Notes under the pieces: model-generated
The model's input: the letters and a program-made list of their open reading frames with translations, nothing else
Database searches by the model: none
Told to the model about the DNA's origin: nothing
Made by a program: the position numbers and the translations under genes
Shown here: positions 1-8,051 of the stretch, piece by piece
Layout of the letters: the number at the start of each line of letters is the position of its first letter
Numbering within the stretch: the stretch's first letter is position 1
Origin: an uncultured Bacteroidales bacterium
Lineage (GTDB): Bacteria > Bacteroidota > Bacteroidia > Bacteroidales > UBA932
Length of the DNA stretch: 10,427 nucleotides
Assembly: GCA_946187365.1 (NCBI GenBank)
Contig: CAMHRD010000017.1
Coordinates: 1-10,427 of the forward strand
Direction of reading: 5' to 3'

Positions 1-2
1 AG

Positions 3-821
3 TACGTTCCGGGAGGAAGTGCCGCTAACACCATCTCCGGAACGGCTATACTTGGAATGCCGAGCGGCTTTATTGGAAAGGTGGGTGACGATTCCATTGG
101 AAGGCTCTATAAAGAGGGGATGGAGAAGATGGGCGTAAAGCCCCATCTGCTTCTGGGAAAGGCCCCCAGCGGAAGGGCTATGGTGCTCATAACCCCGCCT
201 AACAGCGAGCGTACCTTTGCGGATTATATGGGAGCAACTTTGGAACTCTGTGCGGAGGATTTGGACGAGGAGATTTTTAAGGAGTATGACATTGTACATA
301 TTGAGGGATATCTTGTACAGAATCAGGATCTTGTAAGAAGGATTGCACAGTTGGCTCACTCCTTTGGAAAGGAGGTCTCCATAGATATGGCAAGCTACAA
401 TGTAGTGGAGGAGAATAGGGAGTTTTTGAAGGAGATTGTGGAGAAGTACGTAGATGTGCTCTTTGCAAATGAATCTGAGGCACAGGCCTTTACCGGCAAA
501 ACGGAGTATGCCGCCGCAGAGGAGATTGCCAAAATGTGCAAGGTGGCGGTTGTAAAACTGGGAGGCAAGGGCTCCATTGTAAGAAGCGGAGAGATGGTTT
601 ACACCATTGAACCTATGAAGGCCAACAAGGTGGATACCACCGGTGCGGGAGACATCTATGCATCCGGCTTTTTGTACGGTTACTCCCTGGGTCTGCCGCT
701 TGAGGTATGCGGAAAGATTGGAACAATACTCTCTTCCAAAGTCATTGAGATTGTGGGGCCTAAGTTGGATGAGGAGCGTTGGGCGGAGGCCAAGAAGGAG
801 ATTGCTCAGTTGATTGGATAA
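3..821 (+). CDS. PfkB-family sugar/nucleoside kinase, adenosine-kinase-like (5' end missing)
   Basis: ATP-dependent kinase of the PfkB (ribokinase) superfamily, which phosphorylates a hydroxymethyl group on a sugar or nucleoside in the cytoplasm. The reading frame is open from the left edge and 272 residues are visible. The first PfkB signature, GGSAANT, lies only 4 residues in, so roughly 50-60 N-terminal residues are probably outside the window. The ATG at 57 is an internal Met. The second signature, DTTGAGD (633-653), carries the catalytic-base Asp and the anion-hole GAGD. The middle of the protein (HIEGYLVQN, SIDMASYNVVE, FANESEAQAFTG) resembles the Bacteroidetes proteins often annotated as adenosine kinase or generic PfkB carbohydrate kinase. 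The substrate cannot be decided from sequence alone. Its TAA overlaps the ATG of the downstream sensor kinase by one base (TAATG), so the two are almost certainly co-transcribed and translationally coupled. Confidence 0.9.
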   Translation, partial: YVPGGSAANTISGTAILGMPSGFIGKVGDDSIGRLYKEGMEKMGVKPHLLLGKAPSGRAMVLITPPNSERTFADYMGATLELCAEDLDEEIFKEYDIVHIEGYLVQNQDLVRRIAQLAHSFGKEVSIDMASYNVVEENREFLKEIVEKYVDVLFANESEAQAFTGKTEYAAAEEIAKMCKVAVVKLGGKGSIVRSGEMVYTIEPMKANKVDTTGAGDIYASGFLYGYSLGLPLEVCGKIGTILSSKVIEIVGPKLDEERWAEAKKEIAQLIG

Positions 822-2149
822 TGAACAGGTATTTTAAGATAGTGGCCGTTATTGCAGTTCTGGCACTTTTGCCGTTGCAGTATTTTCTCCTCTCCAATGT
901 CTATAAATCATTGGAGAAGAACCTCTACACCACTGTGGATGAGTGCTTCCAAAGTGCTGTGGAAGAGGAGGCTATGATACGCTTTCACAATATAGCGGCC
1001 AGCCGCGATATTACTCTTGGCGGGAGCAGTTCACGCATAAACCAGGATGTTCTGCTGAGCGTAAGTTCCATTCTTCAACTCAGCGGTTCTTCAATAGATA
1101 TGGAGAGGCTCTCTTCTATCTTCAGTGAGAACCTGAAGGAGAAAGATTTGGGGAGTCTCAACTTTAAGATTGAGGAGAGAGATAATGATACTACGCTCTA
1201 CAAAGTAGCAGATGATTTCATAAAAGAGCCAACCGGAGAGCAACTCTCTTTCTCCTCTTTAGAGACTCACGTAGTTCCTGTAACACAAGATCTTACAAAG
1301 GGATTGGTTGCAGTTGTGAATAACCCCTACGTTGCAATATTTTCCAAGATGAAACTAATGATGATATTCTCCTTCATCATAGTTTTGTTTGTAATCTGGT
1401 GTCTCTACAGGTTTGCCCGTCTTTTGAGCAAGGCAAACTTTATAAACAATTTGCGTAAGGATCATACATACGCTATGATTCACGATATGAAGACACCGCT
1501 CTCCTCAATTATGATCATAGCCGAGGATTTTAAGGAGAACGAGAAGATTGCTTCAGATGCGGAAACCGCTCAGCAGCTGAAGATTCTGGATGAGGAGTGC
1601 CGCCATCTGAATACAATATGTGAGAAGGTTATAAACGTTGCAAAGGTTGAAAACAAGAAGCTGAAGTTCGTTTATGAGAAGATAGCGTTGGAGGAATTCC
1701 TATCGGGAATAAAAGATAAATATGAATCATTATACTCTTCCGCTGCAAAGAAGGTCAATATCAAAGTGGAGTGCAAAGAGGGAGAGTGGATGATTGCAGA
1801 CAGGCTCTACCTTACGGAGATAATGGACAACCTTATAGACAACTCCATAAAATACTCCGGCAGCAGCGTGGATATTAAGCTAAGCGTGAGTGATGTACGC
1901 CGCTTTAAAGAGATACGTGTGCTGGATAACGGAAAGGGGTTCTACAAGAGTGAAAAGAAGCGTCTCTTTAAGAAGTTTGAAAGGGGAGAGAACACGGTGG
2001 GAATCAGCGGCCACGGCATTGGACTCCATTATGTTTATCAGCTGATGAAGTTCTTTGACGGCTATGTGAAGATTGAGAGCAAGGTGGGAGAGTTTACGGA
2101 GGTTGTGCTGGGATTTCCCTCTGTGGAAAATTATGAAATTGTAGAATAG
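821..2149 (+). CDS. Membrane sensor histidine kinase, no HAMP domain
   Basis: Two-component sensor kinase of 442 residues in the inner membrane. I chose the ATG at 821, which overlaps the upstream stop as TAATG. The more distal ATG at 779 would add 14 hydrophilic residues read from inside the kinase gene and would bury the N-terminal membrane anchor. Layout: TM1 about 6-24; extracytoplasmic region about 25-176 with no recognisable fold; TM2 about 178-198; HisKA with the H-box HDMKTPLSS and phospho-acceptor His221; HATPase_c with N-box NLIDNSIKYS (337-346), G1 DNGKGF (369-374), F-box LFKKFERGE (382-390) and G2 GHGIGL (397-402). All catalytic motifs look intact. Only about 20 residues separate TM2 from the H-box, so there is no HAMP or PAS domain and signalling must pass almost directly from TM2. 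The adjacent response regulator is the obvious partner. RprX-like kinases of Bacteroides are a possible relative, but I cannot confirm orthology. Confidence 0.93.
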   Translation: MNRYFKIVAVIAVLALLPLQYFLLSNVYKSLEKNLYTTVDECFQSAVEEEAMIRFHNIAASRDITLGGSSSRINQDVLLSVSSILQLSGSSIDMERLSSIFSENLKEKDLGSLNFKIEERDNDTTLYKVADDFIKEPTGEQLSFSSLETHVVPVTQDLTKGLVAVVNNPYVAIFSKMKLMMIFSFIIVLFVIWCLYRFARLLSKANFINNLRKDHTYAMIHDMKTPLSSIMIIAEDFKENEKIASDAETAQQLKILDEECRHLNTICEKVINVAKVENKKLKFVYEKIALEEFLSGIKDKYESLYSSAAKKVNIKVECKEGEWMIADRLYLTEIMDNLIDNSIKYSGSSVDIKLSVSDVRRFKEIRVLDNGKGFYKSEKKRLFKKFERGENTVGISGHGIGLHYVYQLMKFFDGYVKIESKVGEFTEVVLGFPSVENYEIVE

Positions 2150-2154
2150 AGGCT

Positions 2155-2805
2155 ATGATACGGTTGCTTATAGTGGAAGATGACACCAATCTCAGTTTCC
2201 TCATTAAGAGGAAGTTGGAGAAGCAGGGAGACTATGTTGTGGAGACTGCGGTGGATGGTGCAAAAGGGCTCAAGGCTCTTACGGCTTTCCGTCCGGATGT
2301 TATTGTTACAGATCTTGAGATGGGAGAGGGGATGGACGGCAACACTATGATTGAGAAGATTCGTTCTGCAAACAATGAGATTCCCATTATTGTTCTTACC
2401 GGCAAGTTGGAGTTTTTGAAGCAGAGCGGCGCAAATATGTATCTTAAAAAACCCTTCAATACTCAGGAGTTGGATATTAATATCCGTTCACTGCTTCAGA
2501 AGAACAAAGAGACTTTTACCATTGGTAAGTTTACTTTTGATCCGGCATCACGCACTCTAACGTTGGGGGCGGAGAGTTTGAAGGTTACTCCTACCGGTGC
2601 AAAGGTGCTTCTGATGCTCTGCCAGGAGATGGGTAAGTGTGTGGAACGCAAGAAGATACAGGGAACTATCTGGGGAGATTATGATAACGAGAGCATCTCT
2701 CACAACCTGGATGTTCAGATAGATAAACTCAGAGGCCTGCTTAAGGCAGACCCTAGCGTATCAATAGAGATAATCAAAAAGACCGGGATAATTCTACGTA
2801 CCTAG
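2155..2805 (+). CDS. OmpR/PhoB-family response regulator
   Basis: DNA-binding response regulator of 216 residues, cytoplasmic partner of the sensor kinase that ends 5 bases upstream. The receiver domain spans residues 1-115: acidic pair Asp9/Asp10, phospho-acceptor Asp53 in VIVTDLEMG, Thr82 in VLTG, and Lys99 followed by Pro100 (KKPF), so the phosphorylation site is complete. The winged-helix effector domain spans about 121-216, with SHNLDVQIDKLRGLL (182-196) as the recognition-helix region. The C-terminal hairpin reads KKTGIILRT rather than the common RGVGYRL type and ends immediately, a mild divergence from the family. The DNA target cannot be deduced. The gene ends TAG inside a CTAG palindrome that also supplies the stop of the opposing nucleoside kinase gene. 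It is probably co-transcribed with the PfkB kinase and the sensor kinase. Confidence 0.93.
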   Translation: MIRLLIVEDDTNLSFLIKRKLEKQGDYVVETAVDGAKGLKALTAFRPDVIVTDLEMGEGMDGNTMIEKIRSANNEIPIIVLTGKLEFLKQSGANMYLKKPFNTQELDINIRSLLQKNKETFTIGKFTFDPASRTLTLGAESLKVTPTGAKVLLMLCQEMGKCVERKKIQGTIWGDYDNESISHNLDVQIDKLRGLLKADPSVSIEIIKKTGIILRT

Positions 2806-2811
2806 TAGGTA
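2799..2811. other. Shared palindromic stop between convergent genes
   Basis: The response regulator (plus) and the nucleoside kinase (minus) converge and overlap by 4 bases. CTAG at 2802-2805 reads TAG on both strands. The site sits in a small inverted repeat, TACCT-AGT-AGGTA (2799-2811), with a 5 bp stem and 3-base loop. No T-run follows on either side, so I do not call it an intrinsic terminator. The lack of any intergenic space means the two transcripts must overlap at their 3' ends. Confidence 0.8.
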
Positions 2812-4499
2812 AATACGCTGCCTCCAATAAACTCTCTCATAATGGAGGTAGCAGGTATTGTGGCAATCTCTTCCGGAGTGAGTGCGGCAATTCTGCTCAA
2901 AAAGTTCAAAAGTCTTGAGGCCTCAATGGATGCCTGGCTCATTGGAGAGATTCTTCTAAGCAGAGGCTCTGCATAGTACTTTAACATTGGAAGCTCGTAA
3001 AGCAGTGAGGAATTGAACATTACATCTGCATTCTCCTGGAACGGGAATATGTTCTTTCTCTCTCCCGATGTTACGGAAGGCCATCTCTCTATAGTCTCCT
3101 CTGCGCTGTAACCTCTGAATTTAAAGTCTCTTACCATTCTGCGGAGTTTGCGGCAGTCTGTTGTGGAGATATAGTTGTTCTCATCTATAGGAAGAGTTGT
3201 GAGAGCGGAGGCGTAAACCTTGAACTTGAGAGAATCATCTATCTTGCTTGTAAGCACAGGGTTAAGGGCGTGTATTCCCTCCATTACAAGAACGTCTCCC
3301 TTCTGCATGCGGATTTTGTTTCCGGTAAGAGAGCTCTTTCCCTCCGTAAAATCAAACTTAGGCAGGGTAATCTCCTCTCCGTTGAAGAGCCTGGTTAAGT
3401 GGTCATTAAGAAGATCCAGGTTGAGGGCGTAAACAGACTCAAAGTCATACTCTCCGTTCTCATCTTTTGGAGTAAGCAGGCGGTCTACAAAGTAATCGTC
3501 CATTGCAACAATTACCGGATTGAGTCCTAAAACCTTCATCTGCAGGGCAATCCTCTTGGATGTTGTGGTCTTGCCGCTGGAAGATGGGCCCGCAATCAGA
3601 ACCAGACGCACCTCATCTCTTCTCTCGTTAATCATATCTGCAATCTTTGCAAACTTTCTCTCATGCAGAGCCTCGGAGACATAGATTGCCATCTTTCCGT
3701 AGCCAAGGTTGATTATTTCATTAACGGTTGCAACATCTTTAGCGCCAACAATCTGGCACCAGTTGCGGTTCTCCTCAAAGATATCTGAGAGTTTCTTCTG
3801 GTATTTCTGCTCCGGCAATTGATAAGGCTTATAAGGGGCCGGATTCTTAATGCAGAAACCCTCACTGTAACGTGAAATGCTCCAGCGGTTTATAAGTTTG
3901 GTGGAGTAGACCATAGGGCCGTAGAAGTAGTCTCCGTAACCATCAAGATAATAGAGAGTTACAAAAAACTCCCCGGCGCTCTTGGTAAGGGCTGCCTTAG
4001 ATGTCTGGTTGTGAGAGAGGAAGGTCTGGCAGGCCTCGGAGTTGGTCTTCTTGCTCTTAATGAGACGGAGGTCTTCATTAACCAGTTCCCACATTCTCTT
4101 TTCCAACTTTTTGAGATCATCTTCCGTAGTTGGAACAGTAACTGACGGATCATCTGCTTTTTTGAACTCTGCATACTGTCCGTTAGGAAGATGGTAGGTT
4201 AAGTTGAGTATTCTCTCCGGGAAGAGATCATAGCAGGCTTTCTGGCATAACATATTGAGAGAACGGGTGTAACAGCGTCTTCCGTCTGCATTGTCGTAGG
4301 TTAAAAAGAATACGGCGGCTGCCAGATAGAGTTCAAATCCCAGCTCTTTCAGATCATGATTTACGTATGCGGCCAGAACATCCATTCCCTTCCAGTCATA
4401 ATCTATCATTCCCAAAACCTCTTTAAGTGATGTTCCTACAGGCACTTCATAGTTCTGCTTATTGTTTATGCAGTATACTCTTACTTTTCTTGTTTCCAT
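2802..4499 (-). CDS. Nucleoside kinase (uridine-kinase-like P-loop) with degenerate ThrRS-type TGS/SAD N-terminus
   Basis: Predicted cytoplasmic kinase of 565 residues, the TGS-containing relative of uridine/phosphoribulokinase enzymes, likely phosphorylating a pyrimidine nucleoside with ATP or GTP. Residues 1-60 look like a beta-grasp TGS domain. Residues about 60-220 resemble the second additional (editing) domain of threonyl-tRNA synthetase, but the position of the HxxxH editing motif reads RxxxM (TRSLNML, 78-84), so tRNA editing is not expected. Residues 298-565 are the kinase: Walker A GPSSSGKT (304-311), DDYFVDR (334-340), EGIHALNP (407-414), and an arginine-rich lid at 450-462 (RKLRRMVRDFKFR) followed by WPSVTSGE and NIFPFQENADVMFNSSL. 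This is about 2.5 times the length of a plain uridine kinase, as is normal for this fused family. It lies 26 bases after uvrA and has its own candidate promoter octamer. The exact substrate is unproven. Confidence 0.88.
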   Translation of the reverse strand: METRKVRVYCINNKQNYEVPVGTSLKEVLGMIDYDWKGMDVLAAYVNHDLKELGFELYLAAAVFFLTYDNADGRRCYTRSLNMLCQKACYDLFPERILNLTYHLPNGQYAEFKKADDPSVTVPTTEDDLKKLEKRMWELVNEDLRLIKSKKTNSEACQTFLSHNQTSKAALTKSAGEFFVTLYYLDGYGDYFYGPMVYSTKLINRWSISRYSEGFCIKNPAPYKPYQLPEQKYQKKLSDIFEENRNWCQIVGAKDVATVNEIINLGYGKMAIYVSEALHERKFAKIADMINERRDEVRLVLIAGPSSSGKTTTSKRIALQMKVLGLNPVIVAMDDYFVDRLLTPKDENGEYDFESVYALNLDLLNDHLTRLFNGEEITLPKFDFTEGKSSLTGNKIRMQKGDVLVMEGIHALNPVLTSKIDDSLKFKVYASALTTLPIDENNYISTTDCRKLRRMVRDFKFRGYSAEETIERWPSVTSGERKNIFPFQENADVMFNSSLLYELPMLKYYAEPLLRRISPMSQASIEASRLLNFLSRIAALTPEEIATIPATSIMREFIGGSVFTY

Positions 4500-4507
4500 A
4501 ACGGATT

Positions 4508-4515
4508 CAAAATTA
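4508..4515 (-). promoter_or_regulatory. Candidate Bacteroidetes -7 promoter element for the nucleoside kinase
   Basis: On the minus strand the uvrA-kinase spacer contains TAATTTTG, an exact match to the Bacteroidetes -7 consensus TAnnTTTG, with 8 bases between it and the kinase ATG. No clear TTTG -33 box sits 19-21 bases upstream. If used, it would uncouple the kinase from the upstream operon and give a very short or absent leader. The spacer is AT-rich, so chance is possible. Confidence 0.4.
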
Positions 4516-4525
4516 CACTTTTTCT

Positions 4526-7375
4526 TTATTCCTTAAGCATTGGTTTCAGATATTCCCCGGTGACGCTGTTTGGGTTGGCGGCAACCTCCTCCGGTGTTCC
4601 GGTTGCAATGATTTCTCCGCCTCCGCTGCCTCCATCCGGGCCCATATCTATAAGGTAGTCTACGCTCTTTAAAATATCCAGGTTGTGCTCAATTATGACA
4701 ACTGTATTTCCTTTGTCTACAATCTTTTGCAGTACGCCAAGCAATACCTTTATATCTTCAAAATGGAGTCCGGTTGTGGGCTCGTCCAAAAGGAAGAGTG
4801 AGTTGCCGGTCTCTTTTCTGGAGAGTTCCGTTGCCAGTTTAACTCTCTGACTCTCACCGCCGCTGAGGGTTGTAGACGGCTGTCCAAGTTTTACATAACC
4901 CAGGCCAACGTCTTCCATGGCCTTGAGTTTCTGATAGATGCTCGGTATTGGCTGGAAGAACTCCACGGCCTCTGAGACGGTCATCTCAAGCACGTCATTA
5001 ATGCTCTTGCCTTTATATTTTACCTGGAGTGTTTCTGCGTTGTAACGCTTTCCGCCGCACTCTTTGCAGGTGACGTAAACACTTGGCAGATAGTTCATCT
5101 CAATGGTCTCAACACCTGCACCTTTGCACACTTCACATCTGCCTCCCTTTACGTTGAAGGAGAAACGGCCCGCCTTAAATCCTCTTATCTGAGCATCCGG
5201 AGTCTTCTCAAACAGTTTCCTTATCTCTGCAAAGACGTTCACGTAAGTTGCAGGATTTGAGCGCGGTGTCTTGCCTATAGGAGACTGGTCTACCACAATT
5301 ACCTTGTCTATGTTCTCCACCCCCTTAATCTCTTTGTAAGGTAGCGGACGGGTAATTGAACGGTAGAAGTGAGAGGTGAGGATAGGGGTAAGGGTGTCAT
5401 TAATGAGTGATGACTTTCCGCTGCCGCTAACTCCGCTGATTCCCACCAGACAGCCAAGCGGAATATCAAGCGTTACGCCTTTAAGGTTGTTGCCCGTTGC
5501 TCCTTTGAGAATGAGGTGTTTACCGCTCCCTTTGCGTCTCTCTTTAGGAACCTCTATTGATTTAAGTCCTCTAAGATAATCTGCAGTAAAACTCTTTAGT
5601 TTTTTCACCTTCTCCTTTGGCATCTTCATAAGTTCCTTAGGAGTAAGTGAGAAGAGAAGTTCTCCCCCTTTGTTGCCCGCACCCGGACCTAAATCTATAA
5701 GCAGGTCACAGGCCAGCATAGTCTCCAAATCATGCTCAACCACCATTACGGAGTTCCCCTCGTCTCTCAGTTTTTTGAGAGAGTTTATGAGTTTTATGTT
5801 GTCTTTCTGGTGCAGTCCAATGCTTGGCTCATCCAGTATGTATAGAACTCCAACCAGTTTGCTACCTATCTGAGTAGCAAGGCGTATGCGCTGACTCTCA
5901 CCTCCGCTGAGCGTTGCTGTTGCCCTGTCTAAAGAGAGGTAATCCAACCCCACCGCGGAGAGGAATCCTACCCTGTCATTGAGTTCTTTAAGTATATCCC
6001 TCGCAATGGTATTTTGCCTTTTGTCCAACTTCTTTGGAAGCTGCTTTAACCAGAGGTTGAGATCCTTTATATCCATAGCGGCAACCTCTGCAATATTCTT
6101 CCCGTCTATCTTAAAACAGAGCGCCTCCTTCTTCAATCTTGTGCCGTTGCACTCCGGGCAGACAACCTCCTCTATGTATCTCTCTTTCAGGTTTTCAGAG
6201 GTGCTGTGCTCTCTCTCTTTAAGGTCATCCTCTTCACTCTGGCTCATCTTTGTAATGACACCCGGGAAGGAGGAGAGAAGTGTACCATCAGACAGGTTGA
6301 CACGGAAGAGTTCCTCCGTACCGTTTATAATCATATCCATCACCTCTTCCGGCAGATTTTTTATCTGAGCGTTGAGAGAGAAGTCATACTTTTTTGCCAT
6401 TGCCTCCAGTATGCGGAAGGTGTCATTATCGTGGTATTTCCCGATAGGTACTATGCCTCCCGCATTGATTGATTTTGAGCTGTTTGGAATAATGCGGCTC
6501 ATGTCAATGCGGGTGATGTAACCCAATCCCTTGCACCTTGGACAGGCCCCCTGCGGAGAGTTGAATGAGAAGGTAAACGGTGCAGGCTCCGGCAGAGACT
6601 CTCCCGTATCTTCATCCATAAGATGCATGGAGAAGAACCTGAGAGGCTCACCGTCCGGGGCGTTATGGCGGATGACGGCAACCGTTCCGTTGCCCTTTTC
6701 CAGAGCGGTGGAGACGGATGCGTTAATTCTCTTGTAGTCTTCCGTTGTAGGAATGAGCTTATCTACAACGAGTTCTATAAAGTGAACCTTGTAACGGTCA
6801 AGCGGTTTTACCTCAGAAAGTTCTCTCAGTTTTCCGTCAATACGTACCGTCTGGAATCCTCTCTTTAAAAGCGAGTCAAAGAGGTCTCTGTAATGGCCCT
6901 TTCTTCCAATTACCAGCGGAGCCAAAAGCAGACACTTCTCCTTTTCAAACTCCTTGATAATTAAGTTGGTAATCTGCTCTCCCGTATATCGTACAAGTTC
7001 CTTTTCTGTAACGGGAGAGTAGGCGCGTGATGCTCTTGCATAGAGCAGACGGAGGAAGTCATAAATCTCCGTTATGGTGCCAACCGTAGAGCGCGGATTG
7101 TTGCCCGTTGTCTTCTGCTCAATGGCAATGATTGGGCTGAGTCCTGTAATACTCTCAACCGCAGGGCGTTCCAGAATGCCTATATACTGGCGTGCGTAGG
7201 CGGAGAGGGTCTCCATATAACGTCTCTGCCCCTCCGCATAGATTGTATCAAAGGCCAAAGAGGACTTTCCGCAGCCGGAGAGCCCCGTGATTACCACAAA
7301 CTTACCTCTTGGAATGGTTACGTTTATTCCCTTGAGGTTGTGTTCCTTTGCTCCTATGATTTCAATCTGATCCAT
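4526..7375 (-). CDS. uvrA: Excinuclease ABC subunit A (UvrA)
   Basis: Damage-recognition ATPase of nucleotide excision repair; a UvrA dimer loads UvrB at DNA lesions. The protein is 949 residues from ATG 7375, close to the usual 940-950. That ATG (MDQIEIIGAKEHNLK) lies one base after the stop of the upstream hydrolase. An in-frame ATG at 7429 would add 18 residues read inside that gene, so I reject it. Two ABC modules are complete: Walker A GLSGCGKSS (31-39), signature LSGGESQRI (489-497) and Walker B LYILDEPSIGL (511-521); then Walker A GVSGSGKSS (648-656), signature LSGGESQRV (837-845) and Walker B LFLLDEPTTGL (860-870). Zinc-binding cysteines are present as CPRC (278/281), CPEC (406/409), and CEVC-19-CKEC (747/750/770/773). 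Domain completeness and length fit canonical UvrA rather than the shorter UvrA2 paralogue. No uvrB or uvrC is in the window. Confidence 0.98.
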   Translation of the reverse strand: MDQIEIIGAKEHNLKGINVTIPRGKFVVITGLSGCGKSSLAFDTIYAEGQRRYMETLSAYARQYIGILERPAVESITGLSPIIAIEQKTTGNNPRSTVGTITEIYDFLRLLYARASRAYSPVTEKELVRYTGEQITNLIIKEFEKEKCLLLAPLVIGRKGHYRDLFDSLLKRGFQTVRIDGKLRELSEVKPLDRYKVHFIELVVDKLIPTTEDYKRINASVSTALEKGNGTVAVIRHNAPDGEPLRFFSMHLMDEDTGESLPEPAPFTFSFNSPQGACPRCKGLGYITRIDMSRIIPNSSKSINAGGIVPIGKYHDNDTFRILEAMAKKYDFSLNAQIKNLPEEVMDMIINGTEELFRVNLSDGTLLSSFPGVITKMSQSEEDDLKEREHSTSENLKERYIEEVVCPECNGTRLKKEALCFKIDGKNIAEVAAMDIKDLNLWLKQLPKKLDKRQNTIARDILKELNDRVGFLSAVGLDYLSLDRATATLSGGESQRIRLATQIGSKLVGVLYILDEPSIGLHQKDNIKLINSLKKLRDEGNSVMVVEHDLETMLACDLLIDLGPGAGNKGGELLFSLTPKELMKMPKEKVKKLKSFTADYLRGLKSIEVPKERRKGSGKHLILKGATGNNLKGVTLDIPLGCLVGISGVSGSGKSSLINDTLTPILTSHFYRSITRPLPYKEIKGVENIDKVIVVDQSPIGKTPRSNPATYVNVFAEIRKLFEKTPDAQIRGFKAGRFSFNVKGGRCEVCKGAGVETIEMNYLPSVYVTCKECGGKRYNAETLQVKYKGKSINDVLEMTVSEAVEFFQPIPSIYQKLKAMEDVGLGYVKLGQPSTTLSGGESQRVKLATELSRKETGNSLFLLDEPTTGLHFEDIKVLLGVLQKIVDKGNTVVIIEHNLDILKSVDYLIDMGPDGGSGGGEIIATGTPEEVAANPNSVTGEYLKPMLKE

Positions 7376-7376
7376 C

Positions 7377-8045
7377 TTACTGCATAAAGCTGAGCCAGGT
7401 TGAGGCTCTGAGGTATGGGTTATGTGCAAGTTCCTCTACCATTGTGGTGTTAGGGCCGTGGCCGGAGTAAATTGCAGTGTCTGGTTTAATGGTTTTTACA
7501 AGTATATTAATGAGAGAGTTGAACATCTTCTCATTATCTCCCTCCGGAAGATCCGTTCTTCCGCAACTGCCTGCAAACATTGTATCTCCCGTAAGAACAA
7601 TTTTGTTCTCCGGAGAGTAGAAGCAGACACTTCCGTGCGTATGGCCCGGAGTATGAATCACTTGCAAAGAGGTGTTTCCAAATGTTACATCCTCTCCGCC
7701 CTTAAGGTCTTTGGTATTCAGCGGCGGGTCATTTACTATTATTCCGAACATCTGGCAGGTTCTCTTTGTTACCGTCAGAAGTTCTCTGTCTTCCGGATGG
7801 ATGTATGTTGGAATGTTGTAAGTCTCTGTAATGAATGCGTTTCCCATTGTGTGGTCAAAGTGGCCGTGGGTGCATAGAAGTTTGACGGGCTTAAGTGAAT
7901 TGGTTGTAATGTACTTTACAATTCTCTCCTGCTCGCTTTTGGAACTTATTCCCGGGTCTACAATTACGCACTCGCCTGTCTCATCTGAGAGTATGTAACA
8001 ACACTCCCTGAGTTCGTTAAGGTAAAACTGTTTTAATGTTATCAT
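7377..8045 (-). CDS. Metallo-beta-lactamase-fold hydrolase, glyoxalase-II-like (short YcbL type)
   Basis: Zinc-dependent hydrolase of 222 residues with no signal peptide, so probably cytoplasmic. The metal site is complete: TxHxHxDH is present as THGHFDH (His60, His62, Asp64, His65), then TPGHT (His135), Asp154 in TGDTMFAGSCGRTD, and His196 in SGHGPNT. The GSCGRTDLPEGD stretch and the NPYLR near the C-terminus resemble glyoxalase-II-like and YcbL proteins, which hydrolyse thioesters such as S-lactoylglutathione. The protein is shorter than classical glyoxalase II (about 250-260 residues) and lacks most of its C-terminal glutathione-binding part, so the thiol carrier and true substrate are uncertain. 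It sits 6 bases after the isoaspartate methyltransferase gene and 1 base before uvrA, a tight operon arrangement in which translation of uvrA probably depends on translation of this gene. Confidence 0.88.
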   Translation of the reverse strand: MITLKQFYLNELRECCYILSDETGECVIVDPGISSKSEQERIVKYITTNSLKPVKLLCTHGHFDHTMGNAFITETYNIPTYIHPEDRELLTVTKRTCQMFGIIVNDPPLNTKDLKGGEDVTFGNTSLQVIHTPGHTHGSVCFYSPENKIVLTGDTMFAGSCGRTDLPEGDNEKMFNSLINILVKTIKPDTAIYSGHGPNTTMVEELAHNPYLRASTWLSFMQ

Positions 8046-8051
8046 ACGCTT

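Noticed and set aside
57..59. ATG at 57 as the start of the PfkB kinase
   Set aside because: The frame is open from the left edge and encodes the conserved GGSAANT signature upstream of this Met, so the true start is outside the window.
779..820. ATG at 779 as the sensor kinase start
   Set aside because: It would add 14 residues read within the PfkB coding region before a well-formed membrane anchor; the ATG at 821 forms the typical TAATG overlap.
1354..1383. Inverted repeat ATGATGA...TCATCAT with a 9-base loop
   Set aside because: It lies inside the sensor kinase TM2 codons (Met/Ile/Phe runs), where such repeats arise from the amino-acid composition; no T-run follows.
2799..2811. Bidirectional intrinsic terminator at the convergent junction
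   Set aside because: The stem is only 5 bp and neither strand has a following T-run.
5979..6368. 129-codon open frame on the plus strand opposite uvrA
   Set aside because: Ser/Leu/Phe-rich translation typical of the antisense of a Glu/Lys-rich gene; the uvrA frame is intact throughout.
7376..7429. ATG at 7429 as the uvrA start
   Set aside because: The extra 18 residues are an out-of-frame reading of the hydrolase C-terminus; UvrA homology begins at MDQIEIIGAKEHNLK.
7422..7877. 151-codon open frame on the plus strand opposite the MBL hydrolase
   Set aside because: The minus-strand frame encodes a complete zinc hydrolase; the antisense translation shows no recognisable motif and looks like a shadow.
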